DNA from: Woeseia sp037968755
GTDB lineage: Bacteria; Pseudomonadota; Gammaproteobacteria; Steroidobacterales; Woeseiaceae
Direction: 5' to 3'
NCBI GenBank assembly: GCA_037968755.1
Contig: JBBKWB010000089.1
Location: forward strand, 1-7,432
DNA: 7,432 nt
The notes under the pieces: model-generated
Databases searched by the model: none
What the model saw: the letters and a program-made list of their open reading frames with translations, nothing else
What the model was told of the DNA's origin: nothing
Position numbers and translations under genes: made by a program
Part shown: in pieces, positions 1-6,154 of the stretch
Layout of the letters: every line of letters begins with the position of its first letter
Position numbering within the stretch: the first letter of the stretch is position 1

Positions 1-51
1 CCTCTTTGGGGGGATGGCTCCCTTCGGTCCGCTTTATTCCCCCCAAAGAGG
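1..51. repeat. Perfect 14-bp inverted repeat (long hairpin)
   Basis: Positions 1-14 (CCTCTTTGGGGGGA) are the exact reverse complement of 38-51, with a 23-nt spacer. Each arm holds a run of six G or C. The left arm begins at the first base of the window, so the stem may extend further. No T-run follows on the + strand, so it is not a + strand intrinsic terminator. It could terminate leftward transcription, since the bases beyond position 1 are not visible. It could also be a dispersed palindromic element or the end of a small mobile element. The symmetry is certain; the function is unknown. Confidence 0.75.
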
Positions 52-362
52 TCCCGAGAGACACTGCCTTAGTCCGTCGCGAGGTCTCAGGACACAGATG
101 TCGTCCGTAGCGATCAAACACCGAGTACAAGACCCAGTCTCGACTTTCATCAGTGATTGGAGCTACGTCAGCGTCTATCGCATATCAGGCAATTCGGTAA
201 CCGCGATCGAAGCCACTCCTGCTGAAAAGAGCCAGCGCATACCCCCCGAAACCCGCTTGGGGCCACGGTTTCCCCGGCAACGGTTGCAATGCTTTGCAGA
301 CGCGGGAGAATTGGTGCGGATCGGTGTGGCGGCTTGTGTTCGAAGGGCAGGCAGTGCAGCAT
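52..362. other. Non-coding upstream region, no convincing gene
   Basis: This stretch lies between the long hairpin and the structured leader. Open frames cross it on both strands, but none shows a recognisable domain, a clear ribosome binding site or a natural end. The only local structure noted is a cluster of TTGCAA-like half sites at 277-298: GCAA-CGG-TTGC overlapping TGCAA-TGCT-TTGCA. This could be an operator but is short enough to be chance. No promoter with good -35 and -10 boxes was found by eye, although the operon promoter most likely lies somewhere here. Confidence 0.5.
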
Positions 363-380
363 CTGACGGGTGACCGTCAG
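363..380 (+). promoter_or_regulatory. Hairpin with GNRA-type tetraloop
   Basis: CTGACGG (363-369) and CCGTCAG (374-380) form a perfect 7-bp stem closed by the loop GTGA, which as RNA is a GNRA tetraloop. Such loops are common in structured RNAs, where they dock into receptors. Its last four bases (377-380, TCAG) are also used by the outer part of the next hairpin, so the two cannot both form in full. A DNA operator is the main alternative. Confidence 0.5.
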
Positions 381-402
381 GTCGCAGATAATGCGACCCT
401 GA
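377..402 (+). promoter_or_regulatory. Hairpin or operator dyad GGTCGCA-n5-TGCGACC
   Basis: Positions 380-386 and 392-398 are perfect reverse complements around the loop GATAA. Allowing one bulged C at 399, the stem extends by three more pairs (377-379 with 400-402). As RNA it is a stable stem competing with the hairpin just upstream. As DNA it is a 19-bp dyad of the size bound by dimeric regulators. The sequence alone does not decide between these readings. Confidence 0.5.
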
Positions 403-453
403 TTATCAGACCGGCGGGGAACGCCAGTACCAGACATCACAACGCGGCAAAAC

Positions 454-484
454 ACGGAGTGTCCACCGACATCCGTCCTTTTTT
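454..484 (+). terminator. Intrinsic terminator-like hairpin in the operon leader (possible attenuator)
   Basis: Positions 454-462 pair with 469-476 with one bulged G at 459, giving eight base pairs around the loop CCACCG. The stem is followed by CC and six T's (479-484). Only 31 nt separate the T-run from the GTG start at 516, which leaves too little room for a complete promoter plus ribosome binding site. Transcription of the operon therefore probably crosses this hairpin. That favours attenuation, but termination of an upstream transcript is possible if the true promoter overlaps the hairpin. Confidence 0.55.
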
Positions 485-515
485 CTTACGCGACAAACAG
501 GTAGGTATCAAGGCA

Positions 516-1100
516 GTGAATCCGAGACTTTCACGCCGGCGCTTTATCAAGGCAGTTATTGCCTCAAGCGCCGCTGCAGCGACGAACGCAGGTGTTCATT
601 CAGCAATCGCACAGGACCGCCCGAAAGGCGCGGTTGAACGCCTGATCTCCCTAAATGTGAACGGCAAGACGCGGCGCGTCGATGTGCTGCCGCAGGAAAC
701 GCTGGCGTATACGCTGCGTTACAAACTGGGGCTGACAGGCACGAAGATTGGTTGCAATCGCGGCGAATGCGGTGCGTGCACGGTCATTATCGATGGCGTA
801 ACCAATTATTCCTGTTCGACATTGACGCATAGCGTTGGCAAACGGCAGCTGCAGACCATTGAGGGTGTGGCGCGGCCGGACGGCTCGTTGCATCCGGTGC
901 AGCAGGCGTTTATCCAGGAACTGGCGCCGCAATGCGGCTTTTGTACGCCGGGCCAGGTGATGTCGGCGGTTGCGCTGCTGAATGAAAACCCACGTCCGAG
1001 CCGCGAGGAAGTGCGCCAGGCATTGTCCGGCAACCTTTGTCGCTGCGGCGCGTATGACAATTATCTCAACGGCGTGATGCGCGCCGCGGAGCAAAGCTGA
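516..1100 (+). CDS. Tat-exported [2Fe-2S] subunit of xanthine oxidase-family molybdenum hydroxylase
   Basis: This is the small iron-sulfur subunit (194 aa), which carries electrons from the molybdenum centre toward FAD or an acceptor. A twin-arginine signal sits at the N-terminus (S-R-R-R-F-I-K, residues 6-12), followed by an Ala-rich stretch and a likely cleavage after A-I-A (30-32). The plant ferredoxin-type cluster is held by C80, C85, C88 and C100 (motif CNRGECGAC). The second, helical cluster is held by C140, C143, C175 and C177 (QCGFC and LCRCG). All eight cysteines are present. The GTG at 516 was chosen because it places the Tat motif right at the N-terminus and has purine-rich AGGTAGG/AAGG upstream. 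Earlier in-frame starts (TTG 294, GTG 459) would add a long atypical extension. The gene overlaps the next by one base (ATGA). A Tat signal on this subunit alone resembles E. coli PaoA. Confidence 0.93.
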   Translation: MNPRLSRRRFIKAVIASSAAAATNAGVHSAIAQDRPKGAVERLISLNVNGKTRRVDVLPQETLAYTLRYKLGLTGTKIGCNRGECGACTVIIDGVTNYSCSTLTHSVGKRQLQTIEGVARPDGSLHPVQQAFIQELAPQCGFCTPGQVMSAVALLNENPRPSREEVRQALSGNLCRCGAYDNYLNGVMRAAEQS

Positions 1101-3511
1101 TGAGTGACTACAAACATATTGGCAAGGACTTCACGCCACCTGACATCATGGGCAAGGTCACGGGCAAAGCGAAATATGCCGAAGATTTTCGTGCTGATGG
1201 CATGGTCTATGCGCGGCTGTACACGAGCCCGATGGCGCATGGCAAAGTCACCAACATTGACACGTCTGCCGCGGAGAACATGCCTGGTGTTATAGGCATC
1301 CTGACCGCGGACGATGTACCGGTGATGGAAGCGCCGAATGCAGCGATCCTGACCAACACACCGGTCTACGTCGGTGACCCGATCCTGGCGGTGGCAGCGG
1401 AAGATGAGACCACTGCCGAGAATGCGCTCGCAGCAATCAAGGTTACGATCGAGCCGATGCCGTTTGCGGTGGATCCACTCGACAGCCTCGCTGAAGGCGG
1501 CCCGGACGCACGCGAAGAAGGCAACGTGTACGTTCGTTCCCGCGAAGGCTCGGGCTTTCGTAAGGTCAAGTGGACCGAGGAACAGATTACGGAATTCCGC
1601 GCAGGCCATGAGCCTACCGGGGAATTCGCCGACGAATGGTCTTACGGCGATGTCGATAAAGGCTTTGCCGATGCTGCAGTTGTGTTCGAGGAACCGTTTG
1701 TAACGGTTGGCTACGCACATATGAGCATGGAACCTCGTACCGCGATGGCGTATTGGGAGAATGGCAAGTGCTACATATACGGGTCGGCACAAAGCCAGAG
1801 CTTCTGGATGCCTGGCCTCGCGCGACTGCTCGAAGTGGAAATGAAAGACGTTGTACTGGTGAGTGAGCACACCGGCGGCGGTTTCGGCTCCAAGATTGGT
1901 GCCTACCCGATGGCTGCACTGCCCGGCTGGTTCTCGAAAAAAATCGGCCGCCCGGTGCAGCTGCGAATTACCCGCGAGCAGGAATACTACGTGGGCTCGG
2001 CCCGTGTCGGTTTCCAGGGCTGGATGAAGGTGGGTTTCGCTGCCGACGGCCGCATGACGGCTGCGGACATGTTCATTATTGAAGATATCGGTCCGAACGC
2101 GACAGGCGGCGATGGCTCCTCGGCGGCCGGTGCAGTTTCCATGGTCTACGATCCGTTAAGCATGCGTTTTCGCGGCTTGCCGGTACTGACCAACACGACG
2201 CCCCGCGGCGCGCAGCGCGGCCCAGGCCAGAACCAGATCGCCGCTGTAATGGCGCCGATCATGGACAGAGCCGCACGTGAGCTCAAGATGGATCGTGTTG
2301 CCTTGCGTAAGGTGAATGCGGCCAACAATGACACGACCGTTTCCGAAGACCAGCATGCGGTGACCAGTGCCTACATGAAAGAAGCACTGGAGATGGGTGC
2401 GGAGATGTTCGACTGGGACGGCAAGAATGCCAAGCCGCGTAAAAACGGCAGCAAGGTTCGCGGCATCGGCGTCGGTCAGGGCTATCACTCGGCGGGTGCA
2501 AAAGGTTTTGATGGTCTCGTACGGATAACCCCGGACGGCAAGATCCACCTGCACAGTGGCGTCGGCAACCTGGGTACCTACAGCTACGCATCAACGACGC
2601 GCGCGGCCGCTGAAGTCCTGAAGTGCGAATGGGAAGACTGTGTGATTCACCATGGATCCACCGAGGCGAATCTTCCCTGGAGCTCGTACCAGGCAGGCAG
2701 TAACACGACCTTTACGCACCAGCGTGCCAACTACGTCGCCGCAATGGATGTGGTCGACAAGTTGAAACAGATTGCGGCTGCGACTCTGGGCGGCAATGCC
2801 GACGACTACGACATCGATGGACAACGCGTGTTCCTGGCCAGCAATGCCGCGAGCGGCATGAGTTACGCCGAAGCGGCCGCGAAAGCGATAACGATGGGCG
2901 GCGCGTACAGCGGCGAAGAATTCCCGGACGATATTCACGAGATTACTCAACGATCAGTTCAGAATCTTGCAGGCACCGGCCTCATTGGCGCCGCCAAAGA
3001 CAATCTGCATCAGGAAGGCACGATCCCGGGTCTCGCGGTGGCTTACGCCGAGATTGAATTGGATCTAGAAACCGGCAAATACGAGATTCTCGATTACGTC
3101 GGCATCGCCGAATGCGGAAAAGTTGTGCATCCACAGGGCCTCGCCGCACAAATGCGTGGCGGTGCGGTCTGGGGCATGGGCATGGCCGCTCTTGAACGGC
3201 ACGTCTACGATCCACAGAACGGCTTGCCTGCGAATGTGGGCTATCACCAGTGCCGTATTCCGACCTACCTTGATACACCGTCACACATCAAGACGGGTGC
3301 CGTCGATATCCCCGATCCGCAAAGCCCGTTTGGCGCACGCGGTATCGGCGAACCGGCTATGGGTTGCGCGGTCGCAGCACTGACTTCGGCTATCGCCGAT
3401 GCGCTTGATGGCCATAGCTTCAGCCGTACGCCGGTCAGCCCGGACATGATTTTGAACTACGTTGCGGGACGTGAACAGTCGTTCAAACCGCTCCAGACCA
3501 ACAACTTCTGA
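1100..3511 (+). CDS. Molybdopterin-binding catalytic subunit, xanthine oxidase family
   Basis: This is the large catalytic subunit (803 aa) of a molybdenum hydroxylase, which would insert oxygen from water into a C-H bond of an aldehyde or heterocycle. The N-terminal domain (about 1-130) shows the family pattern GKVTGKAKYAEDF. The cofactor-binding domains follow, with GGGFGSK at 259-265, H207-MSMEPR near the active site, and QRGPGQNQ at 372-379. The catalytic glutamate is expected at E751 in GARGIGEP. There is no signal peptide, so export would depend on riding with the Tat-tagged small subunit, as known for PaoABC. It is somewhat longer than PaoC (about 730 aa). The start ATG overlaps the previous stop, with GGAG about 8 nt upstream. 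The cofactor form and substrate cannot be assigned; the QRGPG segment differs from the classical xanthine dehydrogenase FRGFG. Family assignment is firm. Confidence 0.93.
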   Translation: MSDYKHIGKDFTPPDIMGKVTGKAKYAEDFRADGMVYARLYTSPMAHGKVTNIDTSAAENMPGVIGILTADDVPVMEAPNAAILTNTPVYVGDPILAVAAEDETTAENALAAIKVTIEPMPFAVDPLDSLAEGGPDAREEGNVYVRSREGSGFRKVKWTEEQITEFRAGHEPTGEFADEWSYGDVDKGFADAAVVFEEPFVTVGYAHMSMEPRTAMAYWENGKCYIYGSAQSQSFWMPGLARLLEVEMKDVVLVSEHTGGGFGSKIGAYPMAALPGWFSKKIGRPVQLRITREQEYYVGSARVGFQGWMKVGFAADGRMTAADMFIIEDIGPNATGGDGSSAAGAVSMVYDPLSMRFRGLPVLTNTTPRGAQRGPGQNQIAAVMAPIMDRAARELKMDRVALRKVNAANNDTTVSEDQHAVTSAYMKEALEMGAEMFDWDGKNAKPRKNGSKVRGIGVGQGYHSAGAKGFDGLVRITPDGKIHLHSGVGNLGTYSYASTTRAAAEVLKCEWEDCVIHHGSTEANLPWSSYQAGSNTTFTHQRANYVAAMDVVDKLKQIAAATLGGNADDYDIDGQRVFLASNAASGMSYAEAAAKAITMGGAYSGEEFPDDIHEITQRSVQNLAGTGLIGAAKDNLHQEGTIPGLAVAYAEIELDLETGKYEILDYVGIAECGKVVHPQGLAAQMRGGAVWGMGMAALERHVYDPQNGLPANVGYHQCRIPTYLDTPSHIKTGAVDIPDPQSPFGARGIGEPAMGCAVAALTSAIADALDGHSFSRTPVSPDMILNYVAGREQSFKPLQTNNF

Positions 3512-3518
3512 GGTAGAT

Positions 3519-4508
3519 ATGGCTTCTTTTGACGTCATGCCCGATATGCAGCTCTACCAGCCGGCAGAGCTCGACGATGCGCTGGAACTGGCTGATCGCC
3601 ACGGCAAACAAGGCTGGTTACTTGGCGGTGGCCAGGACACTTATGGCTGGCTAAAAGATCGCGCCAAGAACCCACAGGCGATGATCGACCTCAATGGAAT
3701 CGAAGCGCTGAAGGGCGTTCGCGAAACCGGCGACGGCGTGGAAATCGGCGCGGCAACGACCCTGCGCGACATCATCCGAAACCCGCTGTTAAATGATCAG
3801 TTCAGCTTACTGACGGCCGCTGCAGGGCGCGTCGCCAGCCCACAGATCCGCAACGTAGGCACCCTCGGCGGCAATCTTGTTCAGGATACGCGCTGCTGGT
3901 ACTACCGACGCGGACTGTCCTGCTATCGCGCCGGCGGCAATCTTTGCTACGCGGACAGCCCACAGGGCATGAATCGAGAACACAGCCTTTTCGAAGCCAG
4001 TCGCTGCGTCGCAGTCAGCCCGTCCGACACCGCAACGGCGATGGTGGCGCTGGACGCTACGATGGTTATCCAGAGCGTCAATGGCGAACGCACTGTTTCC
4101 GCCGCCAAGTTCTTTGTTGGCCCGGCGACTCACATTACGCAGATGACCTCATTGGAAACCGGTGAGATTCTCACTGCCATACGCCTACCGAAAAAATGGG
4201 CTGGCAAACATTTCTACTTCGAGAAAGTGGCTGATCGGGATGTTTGGGATTTCGCATTGGTCAGTATTGCTGTAGCCATGGACTTAAGCGACGGCGCGAT
4301 CCAGGACAGCCGTTTCGTCTGTGGCGGTGTTGCGGCCGTCCCATACCGATTGCGAGGCGTAGAAAACGCCGCTCGCGGCAAATCACTTGGCCCTGACAGC
4401 GGCGATACACTGGCCGCGCTCGCTACCAAAGGTGCCGAACCCCTTAACTACAATCACTTCAAGATGCCGCTGATGGAAAATCTGGTGCGGCGCGCGATGC
4501 GGGGCTGA
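3519..4508 (+). CDS. FAD subunit with four-cysteine [4Fe-4S]-type insertion
   Basis: This is the medium, FAD-binding subunit (329 aa) of the molybdenum hydroxylase. FAD-binding signatures are LLGGGQD (34-40), matching the family's AGGTD loop, and IRNVGTLGGNL (110-120). Next comes an insertion with C126, C135, C143 and C163, ending in VAVSPSD. This arrangement resembles 4-hydroxybenzoyl-CoA reductase HcrB and aldehyde oxidase PaoB, which carry an extra [4Fe-4S] cluster there. The C-terminal domain is ordinary. The ATG at 3519 has GAGG 5 nt upstream and lies 7 nt after the previous stop; an upstream in-frame start at 3462 would overlap the catalytic gene. There is no signal peptide, so it probably also travels with the Tat-tagged subunit. 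The gene order here is FeS-Mo-FAD, whereas pao is FeS-FAD-Mo. Confidence 0.92.
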   Translation: MASFDVMPDMQLYQPAELDDALELADRHGKQGWLLGGGQDTYGWLKDRAKNPQAMIDLNGIEALKGVRETGDGVEIGAATTLRDIIRNPLLNDQFSLLTAAAGRVASPQIRNVGTLGGNLVQDTRCWYYRRGLSCYRAGGNLCYADSPQGMNREHSLFEASRCVAVSPSDTATAMVALDATMVIQSVNGERTVSAAKFFVGPATHITQMTSLETGEILTAIRLPKKWAGKHFYFEKVADRDVWDFALVSIAVAMDLSDGAIQDSRFVCGGVAAVPYRLRGVENAARGKSLGPDSGDTLAALATKGAEPLNYNHFKMPLMENLVRRAMRG

Positions 4509-5269
4509 TGATGGATATCGCAACATTCAAGAATGACGTCTGGGGCCGCGAAGTACTGCTCGGCGTGTCCTGGGACCTGCTCTGGGTCATCCTGATTGCC
4601 GCCTTTTTATTCGTTGCTGTGCATGCTTTGTACATGGCGGCACGTAAGAAAGACCGGTCACCATCTGCTGACGGTCCGCGCGTAAGCCGACACTCGGGTG
4701 TTGATCGAATTTTCCACTGGGTGATGGCTGGCAGCGTGTTTGTACTGCTGATTACCGGGATTTTTCCGATTATCGGCATTGAATTTAACTGGCTGACCAT
4801 TCACTGGATTGCGGGCATCGTGCTGACGGTCGTCATCCTGTTTCACATCGTCCGTGCGCTGTTCTGGAAACAACTCAAGTCCATGTGGTTCAGCGGTCGT
4901 GATCTCAAGGAACCGTTCGACAGCAGCATTAAGCCCGGCAAGTATTCCGTAGCGCAAAAGGCGATGCATCTTGGTGTCACGGTGCTGACGCTCGCTGTAA
5001 TTGCGTCCGGACTGGTCCTGTTTGCGATGATCGACACGCCGTGGTGGGACCGCACCAATGCGCTGGAGGAATCTACTCTCGGCTGGATGTTCTTCCTACA
5101 TGGACTCTCAACGCTGTTGTTGGTTGGCATGATTTGCTTGCACATCTATTTCGGCGTGCGCCCCGAGAAGCTGTTTTACCTGCGCTCAATGATCAAGGGC
5201 TGGGTATCAAAAGACGAACTTGAAGCCAACCACGATGCCAGCCGCTGGTCGCCCGACGAGTCTGGCTGA
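4508..5269 (+). CDS. Membrane cytochrome b subunit, formate dehydrogenase gamma / cytochrome b561 type
   Basis: This is a 253-aa integral membrane protein and the likely anchor and electron exit of the molybdenum enzyme, passing electrons to quinone through two b hemes. Five hydrophobic segments are visible, near residues 22-44, 70-91, 98-119, 152-174 and 193-216. Likely heme ligands are H70 (RIFHW), H99 (IHW), H198 (FLHG) and H212 (CLH); H113 and H154 are alternatives. The 14-residue spacing of H198 and H212 matches, as I recall, the H155/H169 pair of E. coli FdnI. The first helix is extra relative to the four-helix FdnI. The start overlaps the FAD gene stop (ATGA); a second ATG follows at 4511. 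Translational coupling to the three hydroxylase subunits strongly suggests one complex, but direct interaction is inferred. Confidence 0.88.
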   Translation: MMDIATFKNDVWGREVLLGVSWDLLWVILIAAFLFVAVHALYMAARKKDRSPSADGPRVSRHSGVDRIFHWVMAGSVFVLLITGIFPIIGIEFNWLTIHWIAGIVLTVVILFHIVRALFWKQLKSMWFSGRDLKEPFDSSIKPGKYSVAQKAMHLGVTVLTLAVIASGLVLFAMIDTPWWDRTNALEESTLGWMFFLHGLSTLLLVGMICLHIYFGVRPEKLFYLRSMIKGWVSKDELEANHDASRWSPDESG

Positions 5270-5316
5270 TCCCGGCAACTCATAACGACCTGCAACGACA
5301 AGAGACTGAAACTAAC

Positions 5317-5670
5317 GTGAGCAATACCCTGGACGACCAGATCGAGGTTATCGAATCTGGCTACGAATTCCTGTTGGCCTACGCAGCACAAGGGCGCGAG
5401 TCGGATGAAACGGGCTCCGGTAACTCCGAAGTTCGTTCAACGCTGACTGGCATGAGCAAGGCCGCTGCAAATGTCTGCGAGCTACTGCAGAAGGAAGATC
5501 ACGAGTTCGCAAAGGTAACCGCCGACGACGCTCGCAAATCAATGGCGGCAATGTCACTCGTCACGGCACAAGCCAAAATCAGCTCAGAGCTCATCGACAA
5601 CCTGAATGCGTCGATTCACCTCCGCGCTCTGCTGACAGACCTGTTCCTGCTGGGCGACGCGAGCCTTTGA
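5317..5670 (+). CDS. Small helical protein of unknown function, last gene of the operon
   Basis: This is a 117-aa acidic protein that I do not recognise. It reads as almost entirely helical. A first helix covers about residues 4-27 (motif GYEFLLAYAAQGR), followed by a polar Gly/Ser/Glu linker at 28-37. Long Ala-rich helices follow (about 38-60 and 67-95), then an amphipathic leucine-rich C-terminal helix (96-112). There is one cysteine (C54), no metal-binding motif, no signal peptide and no membrane segment, so it is probably cytoplasmic. The GTG at 5317 is the first plausible start after an upstream gap of 47 nt, with only a weak AAGAGA site in front. It precedes the terminator and so belongs to the operon. 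An assembly or cofactor-insertion helper is imaginable, but nothing in the sequence proves it. Confidence 0.7.
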   Translation: MSNTLDDQIEVIESGYEFLLAYAAQGRESDETGSGNSEVRSTLTGMSKAAANVCELLQKEDHEFAKVTADDARKSMAAMSLVTAQAKISSELIDNLNASIHLRALLTDLFLLGDASL

Positions 5671-5678
5671 GTCGCTCC

Positions 5679-5703
5679 GCACAGCACAACGATTACGCTG
5701 TGC
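5679..5703 (+). other. Small hairpin just after the operon's last stop codon
   Basis: GCACAGC (5679-5685) and GCTGTGC (5697-5703) form a perfect 7-bp stem with an 11-nt loop, starting 9 nt after the stop codon. No T-run follows, so it is not itself a terminator. It could protect the mRNA 3' end, as stems next to terminators sometimes do. Confidence 0.4.
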
Positions 5704-5729
5704 ATTCGTCATAACATTGCTTTCAATGG

Positions 5730-5758
5730 AAACGGCCGCGACAAATCGGTCGTTTTTT
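5730..5758 (+). terminator. Intrinsic terminator of the five-gene operon
   Basis: AACGGCCG (5731-5738) pairs with CGGTCGTT (5747-5754) with one G-U pair around an 8-nt loop. A5730 with T5755 adds a ninth pair. The run of six T's spans 5753-5758, so its first bases belong to the stem. It lies about 60 nt after the last stop codon and separates the operon from the amine oxidase gene. Confidence 0.82.
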
Positions 5759-6154
5759 GCCCTGCAAACAGCACGATTTTGGTACGCCCCGAAACCATCC
5801 GCGGCACTGATTTCAAAGCGTATTCTTCACATGCAACGGACGGCTGGCTGACATTGAAATAGCCCGATTTATCAGGCCTAATACCGCCTCATCTGTACGG
5901 ATGAACTGATCAAACGGTGATCGATGCAGCCAGTTTTAGTCAGAGTTTCAGGGGGGAATGGTTTGGCGCGCAGGTGACTACCGGCGTCGCGCAAAGTTGC
6001 CATGCACATACGCTCACAGCTTTCGCTGGCACTTATTCCATCGTGGAACTAAACGCGCACGATAAACACCAACTACGGGTGCCATCGCGGTTGTAACTAC
6101 CGCGTCTGTCGTCTGCGTACAAACCCGAAATCGTTTTGAAATAGAAGACTCTTT
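5759..6154. other. Intergenic region before the amine oxidase gene
   Basis: I see no gene in these 396 bases. The region must hold the amine oxidase promoter. One weak candidate is TTGAAA (5854-5859) with TAATAC (5879-5884), but its 19-nt spacer is too long to be convincing. Small dyads occur: ATTTCAA (5810-5816) against TTGAAAT (5854-5860), GATCA-AACGG-TGATC (5908-5922), and the operator-like dyad at 6086-6104. Confidence 0.5.
6086..6104. promoter_or_regulatory. Operator-like inverted repeat upstream of the amine oxidase
   Basis: CGCGGT (6086-6091) and ACCGCG (6099-6104) are perfect reverse complements around the 7-nt spacer TGTAACT. The 19-bp dyad ends 50 nt before the start codon, a typical place for a repressor or activator site. 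It could also be a hairpin in the 5' untranslated region. A 6-bp arm can arise by chance. Confidence 0.35.

Larger units (their letters stand above)
316..484 (+). ncRNA. Candidate attenuating leader RNA upstream of the molybdenum enzyme operon
   Basis: Three strong local hairpins are packed between 363 and 484, and the last carries a T-run just before the operon's first start codon. Segment 317-326 (CGGATCGGTG) can pair with 464-475, forming ten base pairs with a two-base bulge at 470-471; G328 can add C463. That pairing would consume the 3' arm of the terminator hairpin, so the two folds exclude each other, as in a riboswitch or other attenuator. The sequence does not obviously match any riboswitch class I can recall, including the molybdenum cofactor motif. 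The fold was made by hand without energies. The hairpins could instead be operators, or the terminator could end an unrelated upstream transcript. Confidence 0.4.

Noticed and set aside
14..373. 119-codon + strand open frame in the upstream region
   Set aside because: It has no recognisable domain, begins inside the left half of the long hairpin without a clear ribosome binding site, and ends in the loop of the GNRA hairpin. Composition looks non-coding.
168..455. 95-codon reverse-strand open frame
   Set aside because: No domain and an Arg/Pro/Cys-rich composition typical of spurious frames; it runs through the structured leader.
294..515. N-terminal extension of the [2Fe-2S] subunit from TTG 294 or GTG 459
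   Set aside because: It would bury the twin-arginine motif behind 19 to 74 atypical residues and place the terminator-like hairpin in coding sequence. The GTG at 516 gives a normal Tat signal. If GTG 459 were the start, the attenuator idea would weaken.
300..515. Assignment of the leader to the known molybdenum cofactor riboswitch
   Set aside because: Context invites it, but I cannot match the conserved core of that motif from memory; a covariance search would decide.
1061..1870. 269-codon reverse-strand open frame opposite the catalytic subunit gene
   Set aside because: It is an antisense shadow of a clear coding region in GC-rich DNA and shows no family signature.
5854..5884. Promoter TTGAAA / TAATAC for the amine oxidase
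   Set aside because: The 19-nt spacer and weak -35 box make it no better than chance matches in this AT-richer stretch.
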